From IMG/VR virus record IMGVR_UViG_3300037586_001091, positions 1 through 25,519 of that record: DNA of 25,519 nt. One strand, written 5' to 3'. A model generated the notes under the pieces. That model did no database searches and was not told where the DNA came from. It worked only from the letters and a program-made list of their open reading frames with translations. The position numbers and the translations under genes are program-made. This document shows positions 1 through 7,368 of the stretch, in pieces (position 1 is the stretch's first letter; each line of letters begins with the position of its first letter). The stretch is from a virus.

Positions 1-2
1 AT

Positions 3-374
3 ATCGCTAATGCTAATGCTCAGGAAGAACTGAAAAGAGCAGATATCCTAGAAAGCATTGGGGGACAGAATGAATTTGACAAGATGAGTAATTGGGCACA
101 AAATAATCTTCCTAAAGATGAGATTGAGGGATTTAATAATGTTATTTCTACTGGAGATATTGGTCAAATTAAATTAGTTTTAGGAGCTTTAAGATCGAGA
201 ATGGGAGCAAAAACATTTATCCAGCCTGATGGAAATAGCACTTCTCAAGGGGATAGAGGAGCCTTTAAATCAAAAGCTGAGATGACTACTGCTGTTAATG
301 ATCCTAGATACTCTAAAGACACGGCATATCGTAATGAAGTGGCTAGAAAAATAATGATGAGCAAGAATTTATAA
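3..374 (+). CDS. Scaffolding protein, C-terminal part (T7 gp9-like)
   Basis: This is the C-terminal end of a T7-type capsid assembly scaffold, which directs procapsid formation and leaves the shell before or during DNA packaging. The reading frame is open from base 3 with no stop upstream, so the first in-frame ATG at 84 is an internal methionine and the true start lies outside the window. The visible 123 residues carry the pattern I recognise at the end of podophage scaffolds: a WAQNNLP stretch, a small helical segment, then FKSKAEMTTAVNDPRYSKD followed by a short basic end. The location directly before the capsid gene, separated only by a terminator and an HNH gene, matches T7 gene 9. The family call rests on this pattern plus synteny, not on a search. 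Confidence 0.85.
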   Translation: MANANAQEELKRADILESIGGQNEFDKMSNWAQNNLPKDEIEGFNNVISTGDIGQIKLVLGALRSRMGAKTFIQPDGNSTSQGDRGAFKSKAEMTTAVNDPRYSKDTAYRNEVARKIMMSKNL

Positions 375-396
375 AATATATTTACTTTTAGTTTTT

Positions 397-429
397 AAAC
401 ACCTCTATATAATGTAGAGGTGTTTTTTT
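397..429 (+). terminator. Intrinsic terminator after the scaffold gene
   Basis: A perfect 11-bp stem pairs AAACACCTCTA (397-407) with TAGAGGTGTTT (415-425) around a 7-base loop. It is followed by, and partly built from, a T-tract at 423-429. It should end or reduce transcripts coming through the portal/scaffold genes. The right arm contains GAGGTG (417-422), which is also a good ribosome binding site for the ATG at 430, so the folded hairpin would hide the start region of the next gene. Confidence 0.85.
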
Positions 430-837
430 ATGAAACAATGTAATAAATGTAAAAAGGAATTGACTAAGATAGACTTTCACAAAGATAAAGATAAGCAGGA
501 TGGATTGTCTACTATTTGTAAGACCTGTAAATACGAATATTCACACTCAGAAATTGGTTTATTTAATCAGTACAAGGCTAGATGTAAAAAATATAAAAGG
601 GAGTTTACAATTTCACTAGAGTTTTTTACCAAAGAAAGACATAAACCCTGTAAATATTGCTCAGTAAAGGACGCTGGGGGATTAGATAGAGAAGATAATA
701 ACATAGGATATACCCCAGAGAATGCTGTTCCATGCTGCTTTACTTGTAATTGGATGAAGAGAAACTTAACCGTTGATGAATTCACTAACCATATTATGAA
801 GATTTTATTCAATTTTATACACAAGAACAGGACTTAG
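430..837 (+). CDS. HNH homing-type endonuclease
   Basis: A 135-residue free-standing HNH nuclease, probably a mobile (homing) endonuclease gene inserted between scaffold and capsid. The N-terminus has a zinc-ribbon pattern with C4, C7, C30 and C33. The nuclease core starts with C74-x2-C77 and continues with L85-D86-R87, GY (93-94), N98, then C103-x2-C106-N107 and K110. This is the GLDRxxNxxGY...NxVPCCxxCN form of the HNH fold seen in many phage proteins. In this family the enzyme cuts DNA as a metal-dependent nickase or double-strand nuclease; here activity is inferred. The start at 430 uses GAGGTG (417-422) at 7-base spacing, which sits in the terminator hairpin. The stop codon touches a promoter-like motif at 840. 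Its zinc ribbon closely resembles that of the second HNH gene at 7368. Confidence 0.85.
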   Translation: MKQCNKCKKELTKIDFHKDKDKQDGLSTICKTCKYEYSHSEIGLFNQYKARCKKYKREFTISLEFFTKERHKPCKYCSVKDAGGLDREDNNIGYTPENAVPCCFTCNWMKRNLTVDEFTNHIMKILFNFIHKNRT

Positions 838-839
838 GT

Positions 840-857
840 GGTACTTATTATTAGACC
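840..857 (+). promoter_or_regulatory. Candidate late phage promoter before the capsid gene
   Basis: GGTACTTATTATTAG at 840-854 matches 12 of 15 bases of the GGTACTTATATATAG motif found before the tail tube genes, the fibre genes and (one or two bases different) the ejection operon. It lies just after the HNH stop codon and about 180 bases before the capsid start. T7 late promoters are also placed between gene 9 and gene 10, so a phage RNA polymerase promoter is the best reading. It is the most divergent of the four copies. Confidence 0.4.
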
Positions 858-1037
858 CGTGTCATTTAATTTTTAATTAAACACTAGCCAGATGCGTCTG
901 ATACCTATGTAGTTACTAAAATTTAAATAACAAGGATACTCTAATCCAAGTTTTTTATTTATTTTAATGTCTGATGAGATTTTGATTTAACCCTTATCTC
1001 TTAAGATATAATTGGCTATTACATAAGGAGTAATATT
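855..1037 (+). other. Untranslated leader before the capsid gene
   Basis: About 180 bases with no reading frame longer than a few codons on the + strand. It holds small hairpin possibilities, for example CAGA-TGCG-TCTG around 891-902, and ends in a strong ribosome site AAGGAG (1025-1030) eight bases before the capsid ATG. No tRNA fold was recognised. It is probably the 5' leader of the capsid transcript. Confidence 0.5.
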
Positions 1038-2129
1038 ATGGCTGATGTAGATCCTCTTTCACTAGGTGGCTCAGTACAGGGAGATGCTTTTACAGGCACT
1101 TTTGCTACTGATAACTCGCTTTGGCTGAAAGTTTTTGGTGGCGAAGTCCTCGCTGCCTTCGAAATGGCAATCGAGGTAACCCCTCGTATTCAATCCCGCA
1201 CTATTTCTAGTGGAAAAAGTGCTACCTTTCCTGTTCACGGAAGGGCACACGCAAGATCGCATGTTCCAGGCGAGGATATTTTAGACGCAGGTAACACTTC
1301 GACTGATTATGTTGATGCTGGTGCTTCTGGTCTTCCGCAGACTTGGGCATCTGGTACTTCAACTAAGTATCTCAGCTTCCTTGGTTCTAACGAAAAAGTT
1401 ATCAACATTAACGATATGCAAATTGCTTCTGTTTTTATTGATGATCTCGATGAAGCAAAAGCTCATTACGACCTAAGAGAAATTTATACCAAGGAATTGG
1501 GTAGATCTCTTGCTCGTAGAGTTGATAACCTTTCCTGTCGTGCTATCGCTGCGGCTGCTGCTGGTACTGCTGGTGCTGGTATGCCTATGCGTGGTGGACA
1601 ATCTGTTACTGATGCTAACATTGCTACCCAATCTGATGTTCTTGTAAGTGGTATTATTACTGCGGTTCAGAAACTCGATGAGTACGATATTCCTGCTGAA
1701 GAAAGAATGATTATTCTTGACCCTGCTCGTTACTACTTGCTGCTTCGTGCTGCTGGTGGTGCCGTTGGTACTGGTCAGAGTTATGCTGCTCTTCTGAGTC
1801 AGGATTATTCCCTCGGAAATGGTGACTTCGCTGAAGGTCGAGTCCTAATGGTTGCTGGTTGTCCTGTTGTGACTTCCAATAACACGGGATTTGGTGTTGA
1901 CTGGAGTCAGGCTGCTGGTGGTCTTTATAATACTGACCTTAATATCGACATGAGTAATTATGTTGGTCTGGTTGCTCACAAGTCTGCCGCAGGTATGGTT
2001 AAGCTTCGTGATATCACTATGGAAAGTGATTACATGGTTTCCCATCAGGGACACCTGTTTGTTTCTAAACTTGCTTGTGGTGTTGGTGCTTTGCGTACTG
2101 ATGCTGCTGTAAGCTTGGCAACTCCGTAA
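1038..2129 (+). CDS. Major capsid protein (T7 gp10-like)
   Basis: A 363-residue protein with the size and style of T7 gp10A-type major capsid proteins, which adopt the HK97 fold and form the icosahedral shell. The N-terminus (about residues 1-60, LKVFGGEVLAAFEMAIEVTP then ISSGKSATFPVHGRA) and the C-terminal half (SGIITAVQKLDEYDIPAEERMI, later GCPVVTSNN and a VGLVAHKSAAGMVK segment) are typical of the podophage family. It follows the scaffold gene as in T7. It has a strong ribosome site (AAGGAG, 1025-1030), a long leader, a promoter-like motif upstream and a terminator directly downstream. Its codon choice differs from its neighbours, with many GCT, GGT and CGT codons and a higher G+C content, as expected for a very highly expressed gene. 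It ends with tandem stops TAA TAG; I see no long alternative-frame extension like T7 10B. Confidence 0.93.
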   Translation: MADVDPLSLGGSVQGDAFTGTFATDNSLWLKVFGGEVLAAFEMAIEVTPRIQSRTISSGKSATFPVHGRAHARSHVPGEDILDAGNTSTDYVDAGASGLPQTWASGTSTKYLSFLGSNEKVININDMQIASVFIDDLDEAKAHYDLREIYTKELGRSLARRVDNLSCRAIAAAAAGTAGAGMPMRGGQSVTDANIATQSDVLVSGIITAVQKLDEYDIPAEERMIILDPARYYLLLRAAGGAVGTGQSYAALLSQDYSLGNGDFAEGRVLMVAGCPVVTSNNTGFGVDWSQAAGGLYNTDLNIDMSNYVGLVAHKSAAGMVKLRDITMESDYMVSHQGHLFVSKLACGVGALRTDAAVSLATP

Positions 2130-2165
2130 TAGATCAACACGCATTGTCGTGCTGAATTTCGCTAC

Positions 2166-2208
2166 ATCCCCCTCTTATTTTCTATAATAAGGGGGGGATT
2201 TTCTTTTG
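2166..2208 (+). terminator. Strong intrinsic terminator after the capsid gene
   Basis: A 14-bp stem pairs 2166-2179 (ATCCCCCTCTTATT) with 2186-2199 (AATAAGGGGGGGAT). There is one G-T wobble and a 6-base loop, and the stem is followed by TTTTCTTTT. It corresponds in position to the T7 terminator after gene 10. It should limit readthrough from the capsid transcript into the tail genes, which have their own promoter-like motif right after it. Confidence 0.88.
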
Positions 2209-2212
2209 GGTA

Positions 2213-2230
2213 GGTACTTATATATAGAGG
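2213..2230 (+). promoter_or_regulatory. Candidate late phage promoter before the tail tube genes
   Basis: GGTACTTATATATAG (2213-2227) is identical over 15 bases to the sequence before the fibre genes at 23614. It sits directly downstream of the capsid terminator and ends in GAGG, which doubles as the ribosome site for the ATG at 2240. The ...TATAG-purine end recalls T7-family promoters. No host-type -35 box is evident. Confidence 0.55.
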
Positions 2231-2239
2231 AAAATTTAT

Positions 2240-2839
2240 ATGGTAAAACAAACAGAATTAGATGCTGTAAATGAAGTTCTTAGTTTAGTGGGTATTGGTG
2301 AAATTGCTGATTTAACTGCTCCACTCAGACAAGATGCTCTTCAAGCTTCAGCTACCCTGTCTCAGGGATTAATGGAGATAGCAACTACAAGAAATTATTA
2401 TAACAGGTATGAGGATATTACTCTTACGAGAGACACAGATAATAAAATCCCTATCGCAGCTAATGTTTACGATGTTGAATTAAGAAATTCAAACAAACAA
2501 GTAGTTATTAAAAATAATTTTCTTTATAATCTAACAGATAACACCTTTGTTTTTGATTCTAGTCTTAAAGCTGATATTACTTATTACTTACAATTCGTAG
2601 AATTACCTGAAGTAGTAAAACGATATCTGACTATGAAGACTGCTAGAAAACTTTATCTTAAGTTATTTGGTGTTAGTCCTCATTTACAAGCATTAGCTAT
2701 GGAAGAGAAAATGGCTTATGATGTCTGGCAAAGATATGAAGATGAAAGTGGAGATTTAAACATCTTGAACCATTTTGATGTACATAATATTTGGTATGGT
2801 GCTAGACAAGGTGGTAGAGTACCTGGAATAGGAAACTAA
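2240..2839 (+). CDS. Tail tubular protein A (T7 gp11-like)
   Basis: A 199-residue protein matching the T7 gp11 (tail tubular protein A, gatekeeper/adaptor) family in length, since gp11 is about 196 residues, and in position right after the capsid gene. In T7 this protein forms a ring linking the portal to the nozzle. The N-terminal helix pattern VNEVLSLVGIGEIADL with following helical repeats is characteristic. So is the C-terminal helical part LTMKTARKLYLKLFG...MAYDVWQRYEDESGDLNIL. The ribosome site GAGGA (2227-2231) is eight bases before the ATG. The stop codon is one base from the start of the next gene, so the two tail tube genes are almost certainly co-translated. Confidence 0.9.
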   Translation: MVKQTELDAVNEVLSLVGIGEIADLTAPLRQDALQASATLSQGLMEIATTRNYYNRYEDITLTRDTDNKIPIAANVYDVELRNSNKQVVIKNNFLYNLTDNTFVFDSSLKADITYYLQFVELPEVVKRYLTMKTARKLYLKLFGVSPHLQALAMEEKMAYDVWQRYEDESGDLNILNHFDVHNIWYGARQGGRVPGIGN

Positions 2840-2840
2840 T

Positions 2841-5615
2841 ATGCCAACTCCTGTCTCAATTCCTAATTTTTATGGAGGTCTTTCCCAAAAAAGTGAAAGA
2901 CTAAGAAATAGTAACCAAATGAATGAGGTTACTAATATTGATATTACCGTAGAAGATGGTATAAGTAAAAGAAATCCTATTACTTATGTTTCTGCTTTAG
3001 ATATGGATGTATCCAGTACTGATGCTTTTGTACATACTTGGACCAAAGACGAAGATAGTACCTACTTCATGAAGTTTAATGGCTCTGGAGTAGAAGTTTA
3101 TGACCAAACAGGTGTTGAAAAGAATGTTTTCTTTCTAGATTCTTCTAGTTATGTCTCCAGTCTAGGGGATGGAAAACAACCCAGAGATGTATTTAAAACT
3201 TTATCTATAGGAGATGCCACAGTAGTCCTAAGAACAGATAAAGAAACAGCTATGGATTCAGATTTAACTGCTGCCGCTGATGCCTCCTCCGCTTATGTTT
3301 TCTTTAAACAGGCACAGTTAGGTAGAGTAACTTTTCAAATAACTTGTCAATTAGATACTTCAGCAGATGTAAAAAGATACTCATACAGTAAAACAGCTAA
3401 AAACACAGATGCTTTGGATAACAGTTATAAATATAATGGTTGGTATATTAAGCATAGTGCTGATACTAAAATAGTTGCTACTAGACATTACCTTGCTATT
3501 AATAGTCCCCAGGCGGGAACAAAGGCTGACACTCTATGGGGTGATGGAGCGGTAACTACTAATGTAATGGGTTCTGTATTAAAACTAAAAAAAACTAATG
3601 GAGAGCCCTTTGCTGATATTTCTACCGCAGATGGTTTAGGTGATCAAGCAATGTCATTAATTTGGCAAAATGTAGATTCTTTAGATGGCTTACCAGTTAA
3701 TCTAGATACTCCTGGGTATAAAGTTAGAGTGTTAGGTAATAAATCAGATAAGTCTGATGATTTTTATGTAGAATGGGCTGAAACTGGAAAAGGAGTAACT
3801 TATGAGACATTAGGTGATGGTGATTTAAGTGCTGTAGATGGTTCTTATACTAATGTTGGTTATTGGAAAGAAAGTAATGGCTTTCTTAAAGAGTATAAAT
3901 ATGATTATACGACAATGCCCCATGCTGTAATCCGCAGACCTGATAATAACTTCCTTTATATGAAATTAGATGGAGCAGAATCATGGAATTATGACATGGA
4001 TTCGGTAAATACTGGAGCCTCTTCCATTACTTTTGGAGAGAATCATAACTGGGTTGCTGGAGAAACCGTAATCTACAATAATGATACAGTTTCAGGTCTG
4101 AATATTGGGGGATTAGTAGACGGTCTAACTTATTTTATTAAATCTGTGCCTGACGCATCAACAATAACTTTATCTAGAACTTTAGACGGAACGATTGTTG
4201 ATTTAACTACTACAGGAACCGATAGCCCACATAACTTTAAAAATACTACTTATGAGAACTTTAAATTTGGAGGAAGAGACGCAGGAGATGACATAAGTAA
4301 TCCTCTCCCCTCCTTTATAGGAAAACCAATTAACTCTATGGCTCTATACAGAAACAGATTATGTTTTGTAGCTACAGACTCAGTTAATTGTTCTGAATTT
4401 GGGGAATTCTTTAACTTCTTTAGGGTTACTGTACAAGAGCTTATCGAAACTGCCCCTATTGAGGTAGCTGCTACAGATAATAAAACTAGAGAATTCGTTA
4501 ATGCTGTTGGTTTTAAGGATAAATTAGTAGTTTTCTCTAAAGATGGTCAGTTTGTCTTACAAGGTTCCCCAGGATTTAGTCCTGAAACGGTTTCCTTTAC
4601 CCTAGCTACTGCTTATCAATCAAATACTAAAGCAGATCCTTTTATTTTAGGGGATAAATTATTCTTCTTTGAAAAAAGAGGTAATTATAACAGAGTTCAG
4701 GAGCTAAAAGAGGTTCAATATCAAGGAAACTACGAAGCTTATGATGTATCTATTGATGTTCCTAAACTCTTAGCTGGGAATATTCAAAAAGTAGTCAGTA
4801 ATGGTATTGATAAAATTGCTCTATTTACAGATGATGACCTTTCTAAAGTACATATCTTAACTATTGTAGATAATGCTCAGGGAGAAAGAATTGTACAGGG
4901 CTGGTATACTCATAAATTTGATGATATTGAATTAGAAACTATAGCAATTGTAGAGAATACTTTATATGCGGTAGGATTGTTTGAAGGGAAACATAGGACG
5001 CTGTTTGAAATGGCTACATTAAATAATTTTGGTGATATCTTCCTAGACAATAGAGTAATTAGTACTAAAACACTCTCAAAATCTTATGATTCCCCCTCTG
5101 ATACTACCACCTATACAATGCCTTTTACTTTCTCTGGAACAGACTGGAAAGCGGTTAATACTGATACCCTTTTTGAGTATACTGTAAGTGGCACCACATC
5201 TAATACCATTGTATTACAAACTAATACTACTGCTGATACAATTTATTTTGGTATGCCCTATGAGAGTAAAATTCAATTCAGTAAGTTCTATCCACAGGCT
5301 AAACAGGGTACAGGAACTGTTATCTCGGATCAATTGGTATTAGACTCATTTAATGTTAGCTTTGATCAAGTAAATAGACAGGCTTTTGATGTTTCCGCAG
5401 CTATTGATAATGGAAAAACTTATGTAAAAGAATACACAAGTAATGTAACTGATACACAGCCTCTTGGATCAGCATATAACGATACTGATTACGCAGAGGT
5501 ATTAGTACAGTCTAGGAATAAAGATTGCCGATTAACCATTAGTAATAATACTTATGTACCCTTCAATTTAATCAATTTCGAATACTATTTGTCAGAAGGT
5601 TCAAAAAGAAGATAA
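2841..5615 (+). CDS. Tail tubular protein B (T7 gp12-like nozzle)
   Basis: A 924-residue protein, larger than the roughly 794-residue T7 gp12, that follows tail tubular protein A with a one-base gap and an AGGA site at 2830-2833. In T7 the gp12 hexamer forms the tail nozzle through which DNA leaves. The N-terminus, beginning with PVSIPNFYGGLSQKSERLRN, is the family signature: a short lead into the 'G(G/V)SQQ'-like segment, then many beta strands. A second recognisable block lies around INSMALYRNRLCFVATDSVNCSEFGEFFNFF, followed by KDKLVVFSKDGQFVLQG. The composition is beta-rich with many Asn, Thr and Asp residues and no membrane segments. The extra length compared with T7 is spread through the middle and end and cannot be assigned to a separate domain by eye. 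Confidence 0.9.
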   Translation: MPTPVSIPNFYGGLSQKSERLRNSNQMNEVTNIDITVEDGISKRNPITYVSALDMDVSSTDAFVHTWTKDEDSTYFMKFNGSGVEVYDQTGVEKNVFFLDSSSYVSSLGDGKQPRDVFKTLSIGDATVVLRTDKETAMDSDLTAAADASSAYVFFKQAQLGRVTFQITCQLDTSADVKRYSYSKTAKNTDALDNSYKYNGWYIKHSADTKIVATRHYLAINSPQAGTKADTLWGDGAVTTNVMGSVLKLKKTNGEPFADISTADGLGDQAMSLIWQNVDSLDGLPVNLDTPGYKVRVLGNKSDKSDDFYVEWAETGKGVTYETLGDGDLSAVDGSYTNVGYWKESNGFLKEYKYDYTTMPHAVIRRPDNNFLYMKLDGAESWNYDMDSVNTGASSITFGENHNWVAGETVIYNNDTVSGLNIGGLVDGLTYFIKSVPDASTITLSRTLDGTIVDLTTTGTDSPHNFKNTTYENFKFGGRDAGDDISNPLPSFIGKPINSMALYRNRLCFVATDSVNCSEFGEFFNFFRVTVQELIETAPIEVAATDNKTREFVNAVGFKDKLVVFSKDGQFVLQGSPGFSPETVSFTLATAYQSNTKADPFILGDKLFFFEKRGNYNRVQELKEVQYQGNYEAYDVSIDVPKLLAGNIQKVVSNGIDKIALFTDDDLSKVHILTIVDNAQGERIVQGWYTHKFDDIELETIAIVENTLYAVGLFEGKHRTLFEMATLNNFGDIFLDNRVISTKTLSKSYDSPSDTTTYTMPFTFSGTDWKAVNTDTLFEYTVSGTTSNTIVLQTNTTADTIYFGMPYESKIQFSKFYPQAKQGTGTVISDQLVLDSFNVSFDQVNRQAFDVSAAIDNGKTYVKEYTSNVTDTQPLGSAYNDTDYAEVLVQSRNKDCRLTISNNTYVPFNLINFEYYLSEGSKRR

Positions 5616-5660
5616 TTTAGAGTTCTAGCTATACTATATACCTATAGGAGGTATAATAAT

Positions 5661-5744
5661 ATGGACATTTGGATTGGATTCTTAGTCGGAGTTGGACTAA
5701 CAATGGTATTAATAGGGCTGACAGAATATGACACGATTAACTAA
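5661..5744 (+). CDS. Small single-span membrane peptide, 27 residues
   Basis: A short reading frame with a very strong ribosome site, GGAGG at 5647-5651, ten bases before ATG 5661. The start of the peptide is MDIWIGFLVGVGLTMVLIGL: almost entirely hydrophobic with glycines every few residues, followed by the polar end TEYDTIN. It would span the membrane once. The frame ends 17 bases inside the terminase gene in another frame, so terminase translation is probably coupled to it. I do not recognise a family. T7 has small lysis proteins just upstream of its large terminase (gp17.5 holin, gp18.5 spanin), so a lysis or membrane role is possible, but this peptide is much shorter than those. The strong ribosome site is the main reason to believe it is real. 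Confidence 0.6.
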   Translation: MDIWIGFLVGVGLTMVLIGLTEYDTIN

Positions 5745-7368
5745 TGTTGAACAGAAGCTTAAGAAGGACTTCCCTTTATTCGCAGACATCATATTTAAAG
5801 AGACTCTCCAGTTAGGAGGGATAACTGACCTACAAAGAGATTTCTGTGAGACACTACAAAAGAGCAAGGCTGATAGATTATTTTTATCCTGTTTTAGGGG
5901 GTTTGGTAAATCATATCTACTTGCTCTTTTTGCTGTATGGACTTTATATAACGATCCTGATGAGAAAATTATTGTAGTTAGTGCTTCCTCACCAAGAAGT
6001 AAAGACTTTGTAAGATTCTGTAAGGATGTTATATTAAAAACTCCTTTATTAGAGGATATGATTAGTACAAACAGGAGAGGACAGGATTTAAGAACTAGTA
6101 TTTATAGTTTTGATTGCGTTGGTTCTAAGCCCTCTCAATTTGCCTCTCTAAAGGCTGTAGGCATTACTGGACAGGTTACTGGTAGTAGAGCTACTATGGT
6201 GATCTATGACGATGTAGAGATCTCTACGAACTCTCAGACTGAGTCAGCTAGATTTAAATTAGCGGAAGCAATGAAGGAGAGTAATGCCTTGCTTCTACCA
6301 AAGGGGAGGATTATGATTATTGGTACTCCCCAATCTAGATTCAGTATCTACAATAGTATGGATGGTTTTAAAACATTTAAATATCCTATCTATTACCCAG
6401 ACCCCCTTAGTTATAAGAACTTAGCACCCTATTTAGCTAAAAAGATTAAGAAGGATAAAAACCTTTTAAACACAATTACAGAAACAGAGAGATTTACAAA
6501 AGATGATATTAATAGTAGACACGAAGCATACGGAAAATCACAATTCGCACTCCAGTACCAGTTGGATACTAAACTCCTTGATGAGTTGCTATTTCCTCTT
6601 CAATCCAGAAATGTTAGGATTGTACCTATTGGCTTAGAGAAAGCTTATACAAAATATAAATTTGGGGGGATATTTGAGGAGAAAGGATACACATTAGGTA
6701 TAGGTAAAGCATCAACTGAAAATATGTATCCCTATGACCAGATTATTTGTAGTATTGATACAGCAGGTAAAGGTATCTGTGAGAACTCTAGTACTATATT
6801 AAAAACTTTAGGTGGTAATGTATTCATAGCAGATAGCATGAACCATAAGGACGGATTTACAGATGAAACCTTTGATGAAATACTTACGATGTGTAAGAAA
6901 CATTATGTAAGCCTTATTGTTGTAGAGAGCAACTATAGTAACGGTTTATGGGCTAACTTATTAATAAAGCACTTAAAAGAAAAAAAGCTGGAGATAGGAG
7001 TAGAAGAGATATTTAGTAAAGGAAAGAAAGCAAAGAGAATAGTAGCTAGTGTAGAACCATTCCTAACAGCAGGTAAATTATACGCAGACAAAGACTGGTT
7101 CGTTAAAGAGATGAGTAACCCACATCAAAATTTATTTCAACAGTTAGAGAGTATAGACCCAGAATCCTTAACTTCAAACCAAGACGATAGAGCAGATTCA
7201 TTAGCATTAGGACTAGCTCATCTACAATCTAATTTAGGGGTTAACGAAGACAGAGCAGACGAAAGATATAGAACAAGACTACTAGAGATGGAACTAGAGT
7301 CAGTTATACACAGTAAAGACTTCTTCAGTCAAAAGATAACAAGAGGTAATTTTGGAGGTTGGAACTAA
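5728..7368 (+). CDS. Terminase large subunit (T7 gp19-like)
   Basis: The ATP-driven DNA packaging motor and genome-cutting nuclease, 546 residues (T7 gp19 is 586). The N-terminal ATPase has a Walker A-type loop CFRGFGKS (residues 55-62, K61 and S62) and a Walker B strand MVIYDD (157-162) with E164 after it. The C-terminal RNase H-like nuclease shows the usual acidic residues: D344 in CSIDTAGKG, E400 in IVVESNYSNG, and D487 with D490 in DDRADSLALGLAHL. The start at 5728 overlaps the end of the 27-residue peptide gene. The stop overlaps the ATG of the next HNH gene (TAATG), suggesting coupled translation. Its position between the tail tube and internal virion genes differs from T7, where gene 19 follows the fibre and lysis genes. 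No small-terminase gene is recognisable nearby. Confidence 0.95.
   Translation: MTRLTNVEQKLKKDFPLFADIIFKETLQLGGITDLQRDFCETLQKSKADRLFLSCFRGFGKSYLLALFAVWTLYNDPDEKIIVVSASSPRSKDFVRFCKDVILKTPLLEDMISTNRRGQDLRTSIYSFDCVGSKPSQFASLKAVGITGQVTGSRATMVIYDDVEISTNSQTESARFKLAEAMKESNALLLPKGRIMIIGTPQSRFSIYNSMDGFKTFKYPIYYPDPLSYKNLAPYLAKKIKKDKNLLNTITETERFTKDDINSRHEAYGKSQFALQYQLDTKLLDELLFPLQSRNVRIVPIGLEKAYTKYKFGGIFEEKGYTLGIGKASTENMYPYDQIICSIDTAGKGICENSSTILKTLGGNVFIADSMNHKDGFTDETFDEILTMCKKHYVSLIVVESNYSNGLWANLLIKHLKEKKLEIGVEEIFSKGKKAKRIVASVEPFLTAGKLYADKDWFVKEMSNPHQNLFQQLESIDPESLTSNQDDRADSLALGLAHLQSNLGVNEDRADERYRTRLLEMELESVIHSKDFFSQKITRGNFGGWN

Noticed and set aside
855-1037. tRNA or riboswitch in the capsid leader
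   Set aside because: Only short stems could be drawn; there is no cloverleaf, T-loop sequence or known riboswitch core.
2100-2200. Frameshifted longer capsid form as in T7 10B
   Set aside because: After the TAA TAG stops the other frames give only about 9 and 20 further residues, and no clear slippery sequence is present.
5625-5651. Promoter-like TATACTATATACCTATAGGAGG before the 27-residue peptide
   Set aside because: It ends like the other motifs but does not align with GGTACTTATATATAG without a gap; it is more likely an AT-rich spacer plus ribosome site.
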